From a virus: 20,840 nt of DNA. Numbering within the stretch: the first letter of the stretch is position 1; the number at the start of each line of letters is the position of its first letter. The notes under the pieces are model-generated. The model searched no databases and had not been told where the DNA came from. It worked only from the letters and a program-made list of their open reading frames with translations. This document shows positions 14,847 through 20,840 of this stretch, one piece after another. The stretch is from IMG/VR virus record IMGVR_UViG_3300049810_000294, positions 1 to 20,840 of that record; one strand, 5' to 3'. Made by a program: the position numbers and the translations under genes.

Positions 14847-15781
14847 TTGAACTTCACCTGTGACATAATCTCAATCATAAATGCAAGCATATTGATTTCT
14901 TGGTCAGCAACAAATGCAGATTTGTATTGATAGTCTGCAACTGCAAGAACAAGATGTGGCACAGTGTTGGGTTCAATCTCATCGTAGATTGTATCATAGA
15001 TTTTACGATACACACGAGTAGGGTCATTGTCCAGATTGTTTGCAACCCACTTACGAATAGACTTGAAATCTTTCTCTTTAAGAAACTTTACCAAGTCTTT
15101 TAAGTTTGTTTCCGAAACATTTACAAGAATACCAGCATCAATTTCACCAGATGCAGAATATCTTTGCAATTCATTCAGAACCCTACGCCAATCTGGGAAG
15201 TGTTTCTCAACAACACCAGCAACTGCCTTTGGTTCGAACTTCACATTCTCAGTAGATAAAATATCTTGAACACGATTGAAGAACTGACCAGCAAGTTTTG
15301 GTTTGTCAGAAGTAGGGATTTTAAATTCAATAACAGAACACCTAGAGTGTAGAGGTTCAATAATTCTGTTCTTGAAATTACATGTAAGAATAAACCCACA
15401 GTTTTTATGAAATTCTTCCATAAAACCACGCAACGCAGGCTGAGTTGACTGTGGGTTTAGATAGTCTGCCTCATCAAGAATAACAAATTTTCTCTTACCA
15501 TCCATAGAGACAGTAGAGGCAAAGTTCTTGATTTTGTTTCGCAGAACATCAATGCCTGATTCTTCTGAGCCATTTATCATCATGTAGGTTGCACCAATCT
15601 CTTCCAACATTGCTTTCGCAACAGTGGTCTTACCTACACCTGGCCCACCAGACAATAAGAGGTTTGGAATATACCCCTCATCAACAAAGGTCTGGAAAGT
15701 CTTTTTCAAATCATCAGTAAGAATAGTCTCACTGATTTTAGATGGACGGTATTTCTCCACCCATAGTATCACATCATTCAT
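14843..15781 (-). CDS. 44: Clamp-loader ATPase gp44
   Basis: gp44 is the AAA+ subunit that opens and loads the sliding clamp. The 312-residue product (T4 gp44 319) has VEKYRPSKISE at the start, Walker A GGPGVGKT (45-52), Walker B VILDEAD (D103, E104), and the arginine-finger SRC motif (146-148) in EPLHSRCSV; sensor 2 lies in FPDWRRVLNELQRY. An AGGAG element precedes the ATG at 15781. Upstream is a 58-base gap to gene 45 that contains a short perfect palindrome (15813-15827) that may be an mRNA hairpin. Expressed with 45 and 62, and in T4 repressed by RegA. Confidence 0.96.
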   Translation of the reverse strand: MNDVILWVEKYRPSKISETILTDDLKKTFQTFVDEGYIPNLLLSGGPGVGKTTVAKAMLEEIGATYMMINGSEESGIDVLRNKIKNFASTVSMDGKRKFVILDEADYLNPQSTQPALRGFMEEFHKNCGFILTCNFKNRIIEPLHSRCSVIEFKIPTSDKPKLAGQFFNRVQDILSTENVKFEPKAVAGVVEKHFPDWRRVLNELQRYSASGEIDAGILVNVSETNLKDLVKFLKEKDFKSIRKWVANNLDNDPTRVYRKIYDTIYDEIEPNTVPHLVLAVADYQYKSAFVADQEINMLAFMIEIMSQVKFK

Positions 15782-15812
15782 TATATATCTCCTGTTTAAA
15801 ATGTTTCTTATA

Positions 15813-15827
15813 CTTTACAATGTAAAG
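15813..15827. repeat. 15-bp palindrome between genes 45 and 44
   Basis: CTTTACAATGTAAAG is a perfect inverted repeat with 6-7 base arms. In the mRNA it could form a weak 6-bp, 3-base-loop hairpin 30 bases before the gene 44 start. It may be a transcript-processing site or operator between clamp and loader, or chance in AT-rich DNA. Confidence 0.35.
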
Positions 15828-15839
15828 AATATGAAACAA

Positions 15840-16499
15840 TTATGCGGCTTCAAGTGCAATAAAGTATTCAACAGGTTTATCAACATTCACAAAACGTGAA
15901 ATACCTTTTGTTGAAACTTCTACTTTATAATTGCCAGACAGGAGTTTTAAGTTTTCTACTTTAAAGAAGTGTGTGAAGTCAGACGCAGAATTGTCACCTA
16001 CTTTGATACTGAAATCATTAGAGGTATCATTCTTACGGTCAGTCACAGTTAGAAGGATGTCACCACCAGTAGTTCCTTTAAGAACCACATCAGGCACACC
16101 TAGAACTGCCGATGCCTTCTGAATCTGATTAAATGTGTCTTGTGTAAAAGTAAATTCTACATCCACAGACGGCATTGTAATCTCAGTCTTTGGTGAAGTT
16201 ACCACAGAAGGGTCAGAGAAGAAATAGTTTACAGCACTACCACCACCCTCTTCATTCAGTTTGACTGCTTGGTCTTTGAAATCCAGTGTTGGATTTTTGA
16301 ACAAAGACAATGCAGATAAGAACTCGTTCAAATCATAGATTGCGAATTCGTTATCAAATGTGTCTGGAATCGTTGCCTTCGCCACGATATTTTTCATCGC
16401 AGACATTGTGTTAATCACATTACCACTCTTAACCAAAAGGTTTTGATTAATCGTGGAGAAGTTCTTTAGAACATCCTTTGTATCATTACTAAGTTGCAT
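15840..16499 (-). CDS. 45: Sliding clamp gp45
   Basis: gp45 is the trimeric processivity clamp that tethers gp43 to DNA and, in T4, also activates late transcription with gp55 and gp33. The 219-residue product (T4 gp45 228) has the expected organisation of two processivity folds: LSNDTKDVLKNFSTINQN, then AIYDLNEFLSALSLF and TMPSVDVEFTFTQDTFNQIQKASAVL, ending in KPVEYFIALEAA (T4 clamps end similarly). The ATG at 16499 has GGAG about 11 bases upstream. The TATAAATA late promoters in this window imply that this clamp is also used for late transcription. Confidence 0.95.
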   Translation of the reverse strand: MQLSNDTKDVLKNFSTINQNLLVKSGNVINTMSAMKNIVAKATIPDTFDNEFAIYDLNEFLSALSLFKNPTLDFKDQAVKLNEEGGGSAVNYFFSDPSVVTSPKTEITMPSVDVEFTFTQDTFNQIQKASAVLGVPDVVLKGTTGGDILLTVTDRKNDTSNDFSIKVGDNSASDFTHFFKVENLKLLSGNYKVEVSTKGISRFVNVDKPVEYFIALEAA

Positions 16500-16501
16500 A
16501 A

Positions 16502-16789
16502 TTATTTACTCTCCGTTATGTCATGATTGTGTAAAGCCATTATACCATAATGGATTACTTTTAGCAAGTCATTTCTGTTCTTGCCATCCTTTTTTCCGTA
16601 TCGTTGTGAATACTTCAATATATTCCCGATACAAAAACCTTCGCCATGTCCAGAGTCCATAATAAACTCTGTGGCTTGAAACTTGTTGTGTGAATAGTGT
16701 GCAGAGTATGTTTTGTCAATATATACTTGCAGTTCTTTCAGAATCTTATCTTCTGAATATTTGTAGTCAATGTTTTTCAAATTTTCCAT
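16502..16789 (-). CDS. DUF3310-type phage protein
   Basis: The 95-residue product ends in ATEFIMDSGHGEGFCIGNILKY and SQRYGKKDGKNRNDLLKVIHYGIMAL, matching the DUF3310 (nucleotide-kinase-like, SaV-type) pattern FCxGNxLKYxxRYGKKxGxxDLLKxxxY common in phages. Function is unknown; older annotations call relatives nucleotide kinases without good proof. The ATG at 16789 is preferred to a GTG at 16822, which lies inside a GC-rich hairpin. The stop is two bases from the gene 45 start. Confidence 0.82.
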   Translation of the reverse strand: MENLKNIDYKYSEDKILKELQVYIDKTYSAHYSHNKFQATEFIMDSGHGEGFCIGNILKYSQRYGKKDGKNRNDLLKVIHYGIMALHNHDITESK

Positions 16790-16803
16790 CCTATATGTTT
16801 GGA

Positions 16804-16822
16804 GTGGGGGACGAGCCCCCAC
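16804..16822 (-). other. GC-rich RNA hairpin upstream of the DUF3310 gene
   Basis: The minus strand reads GTGGGGG, loop CTCGT, CCCCCAC: a perfect 7-bp stem with six G:C pairs in an otherwise AT-rich sequence. No U-run follows in either direction, so it is not a classic terminator. It sits 15 bases before the ATG at 16789 and 14 bases after the upstream stop. It may be a transcript-processing, attenuation or mRNA-stability element. Confidence 0.6.
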
Positions 16823-16835
16823 ACCCTTTAACTAA

Positions 16836-17114
16836 CTATCTGACAAACTCAGAATCACTACGAGCCGAGTAAGAGTAATCTTCACCGAGAATACTTCTTA
16901 GTCCAGCAGCAATGACACCCTTAGAGGGTTCACCTAGTCTGTAAGCAGTCTTCCCATTAACCTTATTGGTATAGATGCAATGACCCTCATTTCTGAGTGT
17001 ATCAATCATTGCTCTTGGGGAAGAGAGGTCAAATTTATCCCTAATCTTTTGCCAAGTAATATTCTTACCAGACGATAAAAGTTTAAGAACTTTTTGCTTT
17101 TTAGTTTGTGCCAT
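16836..17114 (-). CDS. Small winged-helix-like DNA-binding protein
   Basis: The 92-residue protein reads as a helix-turn-helix or winged-helix domain: QKVLKLLSSGKNITWQKIRDKF, then SSPRAMIDTLRNEGHCIYTNKVNGKTAYRLGEP, with the recognition helix in PRAMIDTLRNEG and the wing in NKVNGKTAY. Similar small proteins are frequent near replication genes of marine phages (from memory). Role probably transcriptional regulation, unproved. AAGGAG precedes the ATG at 17114. Its promoter overlaps the terminator of the upstream Hsp20 gene. Confidence 0.78.
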   Translation of the reverse strand: MAQTKKQKVLKLLSSGKNITWQKIRDKFDLSSPRAMIDTLRNEGHCIYTNKVNGKTAYRLGEPSKGVIAAGLRSILGEDYSYSARSDSEFVR

Positions 17115-17141
17115 ATTATATCTCCTTCAATAATTAACATC

Positions 17142-17170
17142 ATATTATCAAAAAAAGGGGAGAATGTCAA
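17142..17170 (-). promoter_or_regulatory. Sigma70-type promoter upstream of the winged-helix gene
   Basis: On the minus strand, TTGACA at 17170-17165 then, 17 bases on, TAATAT at 17147-17142; GATAAT at 15-base spacing is an alternative -10. The -35 box is inside the downstream arm of the preceding terminator hairpin, so the two overlap. It should drive the winged-helix to gene 62/regA operon. Confidence 0.6.
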
Positions 17171-17185
17171 GACATTTTTCCCCTT
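17150..17185 (-). terminator. Intrinsic terminator after the Hsp20 gene
   Basis: On the minus strand an AAGGGGA...ATGTC arm, a TT loop, and GACATT...CCCCTT form a stem of about 12 pairs with one mismatch and one bulge, followed by seven T. It starts 12 bases after the Hsp20 stop. Confidence 0.75.
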
Positions 17186-17197
17186 AACTAAAAGTTG

Positions 17198-17641
17198 TTA
17201 CTTGATTTTAATCACACGAGGTTTCTTTTCCTCTGGAATGATTCTTTCAAGTTCAACATTGAGCAACCCATTTTCATAAGTTGCACCTTTGACCACCACA
17301 TCATCTGCGATAGTAAAAGACCGTGTAAATGCACGAGCAGAAATACCTTTGTGTAGGTAATTAGTTTCTGGTTCTGCATCTTCTTCAGACTTATCTTTTG
17401 TTTTAATAACAAGAGAGTTTTCCTTGATTTCCACTTCAATATCATCTTTACTGAAACCAGCAACAGCAATCTGAATTGCATAATGCTCGTCATCAACCTT
17501 TATGATATTGTATGGGGGATAACTTGGTGACGATGCATGTGTATACACTTCGTCAAAAAGTTTATCGAACATTCTATCAAAACCGATAGAATAAGTTTTA
17601 ACCCTGTCGAAAGGGTCGTGTGTTAGAGTAGTATTTACCAT
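17198..17641 (-). CDS. hsp20: Small heat shock protein Hsp20 (IbpA-like)
   Basis: Small heat shock proteins hold unfolded proteins in a refoldable state. The 147-residue product has N-terminal FDRMFDKLFDE, an alpha-crystallin domain from YNIIKVDDEHYAIQIAVAGFSKDDIEVEI to the conserved GLLNVELERIIPEE, and a C-terminal PRVIKIK containing the I-x-I/V tail. T4-like marine phages often carry it near these replication genes. The ATG at 17641 has AGGAG eight bases upstream; a start at 17692 would have no such site. A TATAAATA late promoter lies about 60 bases upstream, so expression is probably late, perhaps to help capsid protein folding. A terminator follows. Confidence 0.94.
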   Translation of the reverse strand: MVNTTLTHDPFDRVKTYSIGFDRMFDKLFDEVYTHASSPSYPPYNIIKVDDEHYAIQIAVAGFSKDDIEVEIKENSLVIKTKDKSEEDAEPETNYLHKGISARAFTRSFTIADDVVVKGATYENGLLNVELERIIPEEKKPRVIKIK

Positions 17642-17702
17642 AGTCTTTTCTCCTTTGTTAAGCAAGATACTATTGTGATACCCATTAGGCATATCACAGG
17701 TT

Positions 17703-17710
17703 TATTTATA
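17703..17710 (-). promoter_or_regulatory. T4-type late promoter upstream of Hsp20
   Basis: TATAAATA on the minus strand, exact match to the T4 late-promoter consensus, inside the gap between the DUF932 and Hsp20 genes. It predicts late transcription of the chaperone gene. Confidence 0.7.
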
Positions 17711-17711
17711 A

Positions 17712-17737
17712 TGTCGGTTTTTGGGGGGATACCGACA
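17712..17737 (-). terminator. Possible hairpin/terminator before the late promoter
   Basis: TGTCGGT and ACCGACA form a perfect 7-bp stem around a 12-base C- and A-rich loop on the minus strand. It follows the DUF932 gene but lacks a U-run, so it may be a weak terminator that insulates the late Hsp20 promoter. The rest of the 17693-17819 gap has an 8-base direct repeat (AAGACTTA at 17782 and 17815) and nothing else I can name. Confidence 0.4.
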
Positions 17738-17819
17738 AACCCTAATTTGTGACACAGAGTAGGTATTTTTGCGTCAACAGGAAGACTTACGAACTGCTCC
17801 CTTACACTATATATAAGAC

Positions 17820-18779
17820 TTAGGCAGCCTCAGCATACTCTAGAGCCTTATCTAGTGCGTTCAGTTTAACTTTACGGTTACGTCCATACCATGCAGACTG
17901 CAAACGTGAATCACCTTCACGACCTTGCAAGTGGTCTGTCATGTAAGTAACAGAGTTAAATGCCTGCCACCATGAACCTTGGGCAAAGTTTGCACCAGGC
18001 TGAGTATTTAGATTTTCCATCGCAATTTTAGCATTACGAGAAGTGAAAGGAAGAACCCCATCTACTTTCTCTTTTGCAGGGGCACCAAATACCTCATTGA
18101 AATACTGAATTACATTTTCACCAGTAGCACGTTTTCCACCAAGGAACTCTGCCATTGATTTGTATTGTTCCATCTTCTCACGAGCAATACCCATTTGTTC
18201 CTTCACCATTGAAGGGTCAAATGCTTTACGGTGATTTACCGAAACCATTTTATCACTCTCTTGTGAAAGAGACAGTGTAAGAGTATTGTTACATACTACA
18301 CGGATTGGTGTCATACGAATATTGATAGACTTACCAAACTGGTGTGGGTTAGTAAACAGAAAGTAGTTATCTGTTTGGTCACCATTAAACAGTTCGAAAG
18401 ATTCTTTCGTTTTCGCAAGAGCCCAAACCATCTGTCCATCTTTCAATGAACCAGCAGTGTGCATCTCCATGTCACCAGCCAGAACATAGTCATGGAAAAA
18501 CTCAAATGCCTCTGAGTTCTGACAAGGTTCCCAACCATTACCGACAACATCCAATACAGAGTTGTCAGAAGTTCGAACAAGTGCTTGTTTATTCTTAACC
18601 ATTGCACCATTGGCAGTAGTGAGTTTCTGTTTTTCAACTTGCCAATCTAGACCAGCAGTAACCATAAATTGGTCTGGGGTCAAATCGGCAGGAACTCGTT
18701 TACCTAGACCATGCCAAGGGACATCCCCAACATAAGCCATTTGTGCTTCACCGTTCACCATTTCTAATTCGTGTGCCAT
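17820..18779 (-). CDS. DUF932 / TIGR03299 phage-plasmid-like protein
   Basis: The 319-residue protein matches the phage/plasmid-like TIGR03299 (DUF932) family: WHGLGKRVPADLTPDQFM, then VGNGWEPCQNSEAFEFFHDYV, then RMTPIRVVCNNTLTLSL and SWWQAFNSVTYMTDHLQGR. The family is widespread in phages, plasmids and chromosomal islands with no proven function, often near recombination genes. The ATG at 18779 is preceded by AGGAG and by a TTGACA-17-TATACT promoter. It appears to be a single-gene transcript ending before the Hsp20 late promoter. Confidence 0.9.
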   Translation of the reverse strand: MAHELEMVNGEAQMAYVGDVPWHGLGKRVPADLTPDQFMVTAGLDWQVEKQKLTTANGAMVKNKQALVRTSDNSVLDVVGNGWEPCQNSEAFEFFHDYVLAGDMEMHTAGSLKDGQMVWALAKTKESFELFNGDQTDNYFLFTNPHQFGKSINIRMTPIRVVCNNTLTLSLSQESDKMVSVNHRKAFDPSMVKEQMGIAREKMEQYKSMAEFLGGKRATGENVIQYFNEVFGAPAKEKVDGVLPFTSRNAKIAMENLNTQPGANFAQGSWWQAFNSVTYMTDHLQGREGDSRLQSAWYGRNRKVKLNALDKALEYAEAA

Positions 18780-18818
18780 AATATATTTCTCCTAGTTAAT
18801 TTTTCAGTTTGTATACAT

Positions 18819-18847
18819 AGTATACTTTGTTTTGACAACAATGTCAA
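18819..18847 (-). promoter_or_regulatory. Sigma70-type promoter upstream of the DUF932 gene
   Basis: TTGACA at 18847-18842, 17-base spacer and TATACT at 18824-18819 on the minus strand (one mismatch at -10). The -35 box is half of a 16-base inverted repeat, TTGACATTGTTGTCAA, that could be an operator. Confidence 0.75.
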
Positions 18848-18870
18848 GATGTTTTTGAAACATTTTCAAA

Positions 18871-19113
18871 TTAAACTCGCATCTCAACAGCTTCTTTCCA
18901 AAGGTTCTTCGCACCATCATAGTGGTCAAACCCATACTCATCAGCAAAGTCCATGCTACTTGTGAACATCACTTCACCATAAACCTTGTGGGTATCAAGG
19001 ATATATTTTAGCATACTAGCAGTCTTTGCAAATCCGACCTTGTTACTAACACCTTTGTAAACTTCAATACCACCGTTGTTAGCACCGATAAAAATTGTCT
19101 CTCGATTTGTCAT
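18871..19113 (-). CDS. Small orphan protein
   Basis: The 80-residue product is not a family I can name. It starts MTNRETIFIGANNGGIEVYKG and looks like an alpha/beta fold, with an acidic aromatic C-terminal half (DFADEYGFDHYDGAKNLW). No membrane or signal segment is visible. AAGGAC precedes the ATG at 19113 and a perfect promoter lies just upstream, so it is probably an early gene, transcribed alone or with DUF932. Confidence 0.65.
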   Translation of the reverse strand: MTNRETIFIGANNGGIEVYKGVSNKVGFAKTASMLKYILDTHKVYGEVMFTSSMDFADEYGFDHYDGAKNLWKEAVEMRV

Positions 19114-19144
19114 GTCTAAGTCCTTTCTCTCAACTTATACATAC

Positions 19145-19173
19145 ATTATATGTTATCAGAGCATGTTTGTCAA
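19145..19173 (-). promoter_or_regulatory. Consensus sigma70-type promoter upstream of the orphan at 19113
   Basis: TTGACA at 19173-19168, 17-base spacer and TATAAT at 19150-19145 on the minus strand: a perfect match. It lies immediately after the intrinsic terminator of the gp46/deformylase operon. Confidence 0.85.
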
Positions 19174-19193
19174 GGCTTTTTTTCAAAAAAATC

Positions 19194-19223
19194 AAAAAAA
19201 AAGCCCTTGAAAAACAAGGGCTT
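19194..19223 (-). terminator. Intrinsic terminator after peptide deformylase
   Basis: AAGCCCTTG, TTTTT loop and CAAGGGCTT make a perfect 9-bp stem followed by a run of nine T on the minus strand. It ends the gene 46-def operon. Confidence 0.93.
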
Positions 19224-19244
19224 CTAAAAAAAGTTAAAAAAAGT

Positions 19245-19784
19245 TTATTTTTTTTGTTCTCTTTTCAGTTTTTTCATCTTTTTGCGGGCCTTTGTATAAC
19301 CCCTATCTAACTTAAACTTTGATACCCACATGGTGAAGTTCTTACCTTCCATATGGTCATATTCGTGTTGGAAGATTCTAGAGGTCAATCCCTTCCACAC
19401 TCGTTCTTGTCTTTCACCATTAATATCAGTGTAGGTAACTTTCACTGTGTTTGGACGTTTAACATCCAAAAATAGGAATGGATATGTCAAACAACCCTCT
19501 GTAAACAAAACTTGGTCATCTAACGATTCTGCCTCAATCTTTGGATTCAGCATAAACTCAACTTCCTTTTCATCAAAGTTGGTATACATTACAAAGGCAC
19601 GAATAGAAAGTCCTACTTGATTTGCAGACAATCCTATACCACCAGTTGCAGCCATTGTCCCTTTCAAGTTGTCATATAACTCTTGTATTGTAAGATTATA
19701 TTTTTCTTTAATTTCTTCTGGTGTAATTTCTGGTAATTTCACAAAAAGTGATGGGGAGTCAGAGGGGAGTAGGTTGTATATCAT
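19245..19784 (-). CDS. def: Peptide deformylase
   Basis: Peptide deformylase removes the formyl group from new proteins using a metal ion. All three motifs are present: GIGLSANQ (49-56), EGCLTYP (96-102, with metal ligand C98 and Thr in place of the usual Ser), and QHEYDH (H140, E141, H144). The 179-residue length is typical of bacterial deformylase rather than the shortest phage forms, with a basic C-terminal tail KKMKKLKREQKK. Marine T4-like phages carry this gene, proposed to favour processing of host or phage membrane proteins. It overlaps gene 46 by ATGA, and the terminator follows. Confidence 0.96.
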   Translation of the reverse strand: MIYNLLPSDSPSLFVKLPEITPEEIKEKYNLTIQELYDNLKGTMAATGGIGLSANQVGLSIRAFVMYTNFDEKEVEFMLNPKIEAESLDDQVLFTEGCLTYPFLFLDVKRPNTVKVTYTDINGERQERVWKGLTSRIFQHEYDHMEGKNFTMWVSKFKLDRGYTKARKKMKKLKREQKK

Positions 19785-20840
19785 TTCGCAATCCTTGAGA
19801 AGTTTTTGACCTTTTCAAATTTAAGAACACTTCTAAACTTGTCAAATAACATATCCTGTTTATGTGAAATAACAAATACATTCTGGTCATGGAATGTGTT
19901 TAGAATTTTCAAGAAGTCATCGGTTCCTGTGCCGTCCAACGAACTATCAAAGATTTCATCTAAGATAAGAAGGTTAGTATTCGTTGAGTTTTTCATCTTT
20001 GCAATGGCTCTCCATGTAAATAGAAGTGCCAAGTCAATACGCATTTTCTCACCTTCAGAGAATGATGCATATGAGAATTCATCACGAAAACGTGACTTAA
20101 TAGTTTCATTAAAGTTTTCATCTAAGTGAAACTGAACAAAGAAATCCATAGAACTGAGATATGTGTTTACCAACTTGTTCATAATTGGTAAATATTGTTT
20201 TACAATCTTTGTCTTAATACCAGAGTCTTGCAGAAGTTCTCTTGCAATATTATTGTAAAACTTGTCTTCATTTAGTTTTGTTTTTTGTTCTTCTATATGT
20301 GCAATTCGTCCCTTTAGTTCTGAAAGTTTTTGTTTGTCTTCATCAGAGATTGAACCTTGTTCATATGTCTCAATATCTTTCTGTAGTTTTGCATTGAAAC
20401 TTTCAAGTTCTGCAATGGAAGAACGAACCTTTGCAATCTCTACATCATTGTTTCGGATTTGGTCTAGATTTTGAAGAACGATATCTAATCTTGTTTGTTC
20501 TTCAGATTCCATTCTTTGTAAATCTCTGATGCCGTTTTCAATCTCTGTGATTTTGTCGGTGCGTGTAGCAATCTGCGTCTGCTTAGTTGTGTCTGTAATC
20601 GACTGTTCGCAAGTCGGGCATTCATCGTTTGTCTGGAAAAATTGAATTTGACGGTCATGTTCACCCTTCCTATTTTTAAGTGCAGCTTCTGTTCTTGATA
20701 GTTTACGAATCTTATCTTCTAGTGTAAGTCTCTCATCAGTATCCTTAGAGAGTTCATCTGACTCAATTTCTAATGCCTTGATATCTTTATTCTTACCTAC
20801 AATTGTAGAACTATTATCAGAAATCTTCTGTTTGTTTTCT
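19781..20840 (-). CDS. 46: Recombination nuclease ATPase subunit gp46 (SbcC/Rad50-like), 5' end outside window
   Basis: gp46 pairs with gp47 to resect DNA ends for recombination-dependent replication. The frame is open from the window edge to the stop at 19781 (352 residues; T4 gp46 is 560), so the N-terminal Walker A half is missing from view. Visible parts are long coiled-coil (heptad-like E/K/L/I runs), the zinc hook CPTCEQ at about 20612-20629, the signature FSEGEKMRIDLALLF, Walker B LLILDEIFDSSLD and the H-loop VISHKQ. An internal ATG at 20512 is just after the hook and is not the real start. It overlaps peptide deformylase by 4 bases. Confidence 0.94.
   Translation of the reverse strand, partial: ENKQKISDNSSTIVGKNKDIKALEIESDELSKDTDERLTLEDKIRKLSRTEAALKNRKGEHDRQIQFFQTNDECPTCEQSITDTTKQTQIATRTDKITEIENGIRDLQRMESEEQTRLDIVLQNLDQIRNNDVEIAKVRSSIAELESFNAKLQKDIETYEQGSISDEDKQKLSELKGRIAHIEEQKTKLNEDKFYNNIARELLQDSGIKTKIVKQYLPIMNKLVNTYLSSMDFFVQFHLDENFNETIKSRFRDEFSYASFSEGEKMRIDLALLFTWRAIAKMKNSTNTNLLILDEIFDSSLDGTGTDDFLKILNTFHDQNVFVISHKQDMLFDKFRSVLKFEKVKNFSRIAK

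Noticed and set aside
17693-17819. tRNA or other structured RNA gene in the DUF932-Hsp20 gap
   Set aside because: No cloverleaf or T-loop pattern; only a single hairpin, a late promoter and an 8-base direct repeat.
19181-19250. Poly-A/T tracts as a replication origin
   Set aside because: They are explained by the T-run of the terminator and the Lys-rich tail of the deformylase gene; no iteron-like repeats were seen.

Overview
This is an AT-rich segment of a T4-like (Caudoviricetes) myovirus genome, most like the marine T4-like phages that infect cyanobacteria, SAR11 and other marine bacteria. All credible genes lie on the minus strand, are packed with 1-60 nt overlaps (often ATGA or TAATG), and include a nearly complete T4 replisome: gp46 (partial), gp45 sliding clamp, gp44/gp62 clamp loader, RegA, gp43 DNA polymerase, UvsX and gp41 helicase. 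No tRNA, CRISPR array, IS element or integrase was seen. No gap exceeds about 130 bases.

Layout in transcription order (right to left). (i) 20840-19245: 3' part of gene 46 (recombination nuclease ATPase), then peptide deformylase and a strong intrinsic terminator. (ii) 19173-17150: consensus sigma70-type promoters driving a small orphan gene and a DUF932/TIGR03299 gene; then a T4-type late promoter and an Hsp20 chaperone gene, ended by a terminator that overlaps the next promoter. (iii) 17114-12399: winged-helix-like protein, DUF3310 protein, gp45, gp44, a possible PD-(D/E)XK protein, gp62, RegA, a RimK-like ATP-grasp ligase and a small orphan. (iv) A perfect TTGACA-17-TATAAT promoter starts the operon 12346-4194: DNA polymerase, C5-cytosine DNA methyltransferase, a CmoA-like carboxy-SAM synthase, MazG-like NTP pyrophosphohydrolase, UvsX, a 2OG-Fe(II) oxygenase, an orphan and gp41. 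(v) A perfect late promoter (TATAAATA) precedes four tightly coupled genes (4137 to beyond 1): a possible nuclease, a KxDG nucleotidyltransferase/ligase-like protein, a very basic small protein and a HIGH-type nucleotidyltransferase.

The most striking system is the adjacent pair at 9821-7964. CmoA makes carboxy-S-adenosyl-methionine (CxSAM), and its only well-known use is tRNA modification through CmoB, which is absent here. Instead the phage gene overlaps a DNA cytosine-C5 methyltransferase whose motif X Asn (normally the GN of GN-x-VPP) is Arg. In the model enzyme M.MpeI, changing this Asn to a basic residue lets it use CxSAM and make 5-carboxymethylcytosine. I infer a phage DNA-modification pathway that installs 5-carboxymethylcytosine or a derivative on phage DNA.

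A second system is the late block. All four proteins begin with a short sequence resembling the T4 capsid-targeting peptide and ending in a gp21-type L/I-x-E cleavage motif, which suggests they are packaged in the head and perhaps injected with the DNA.
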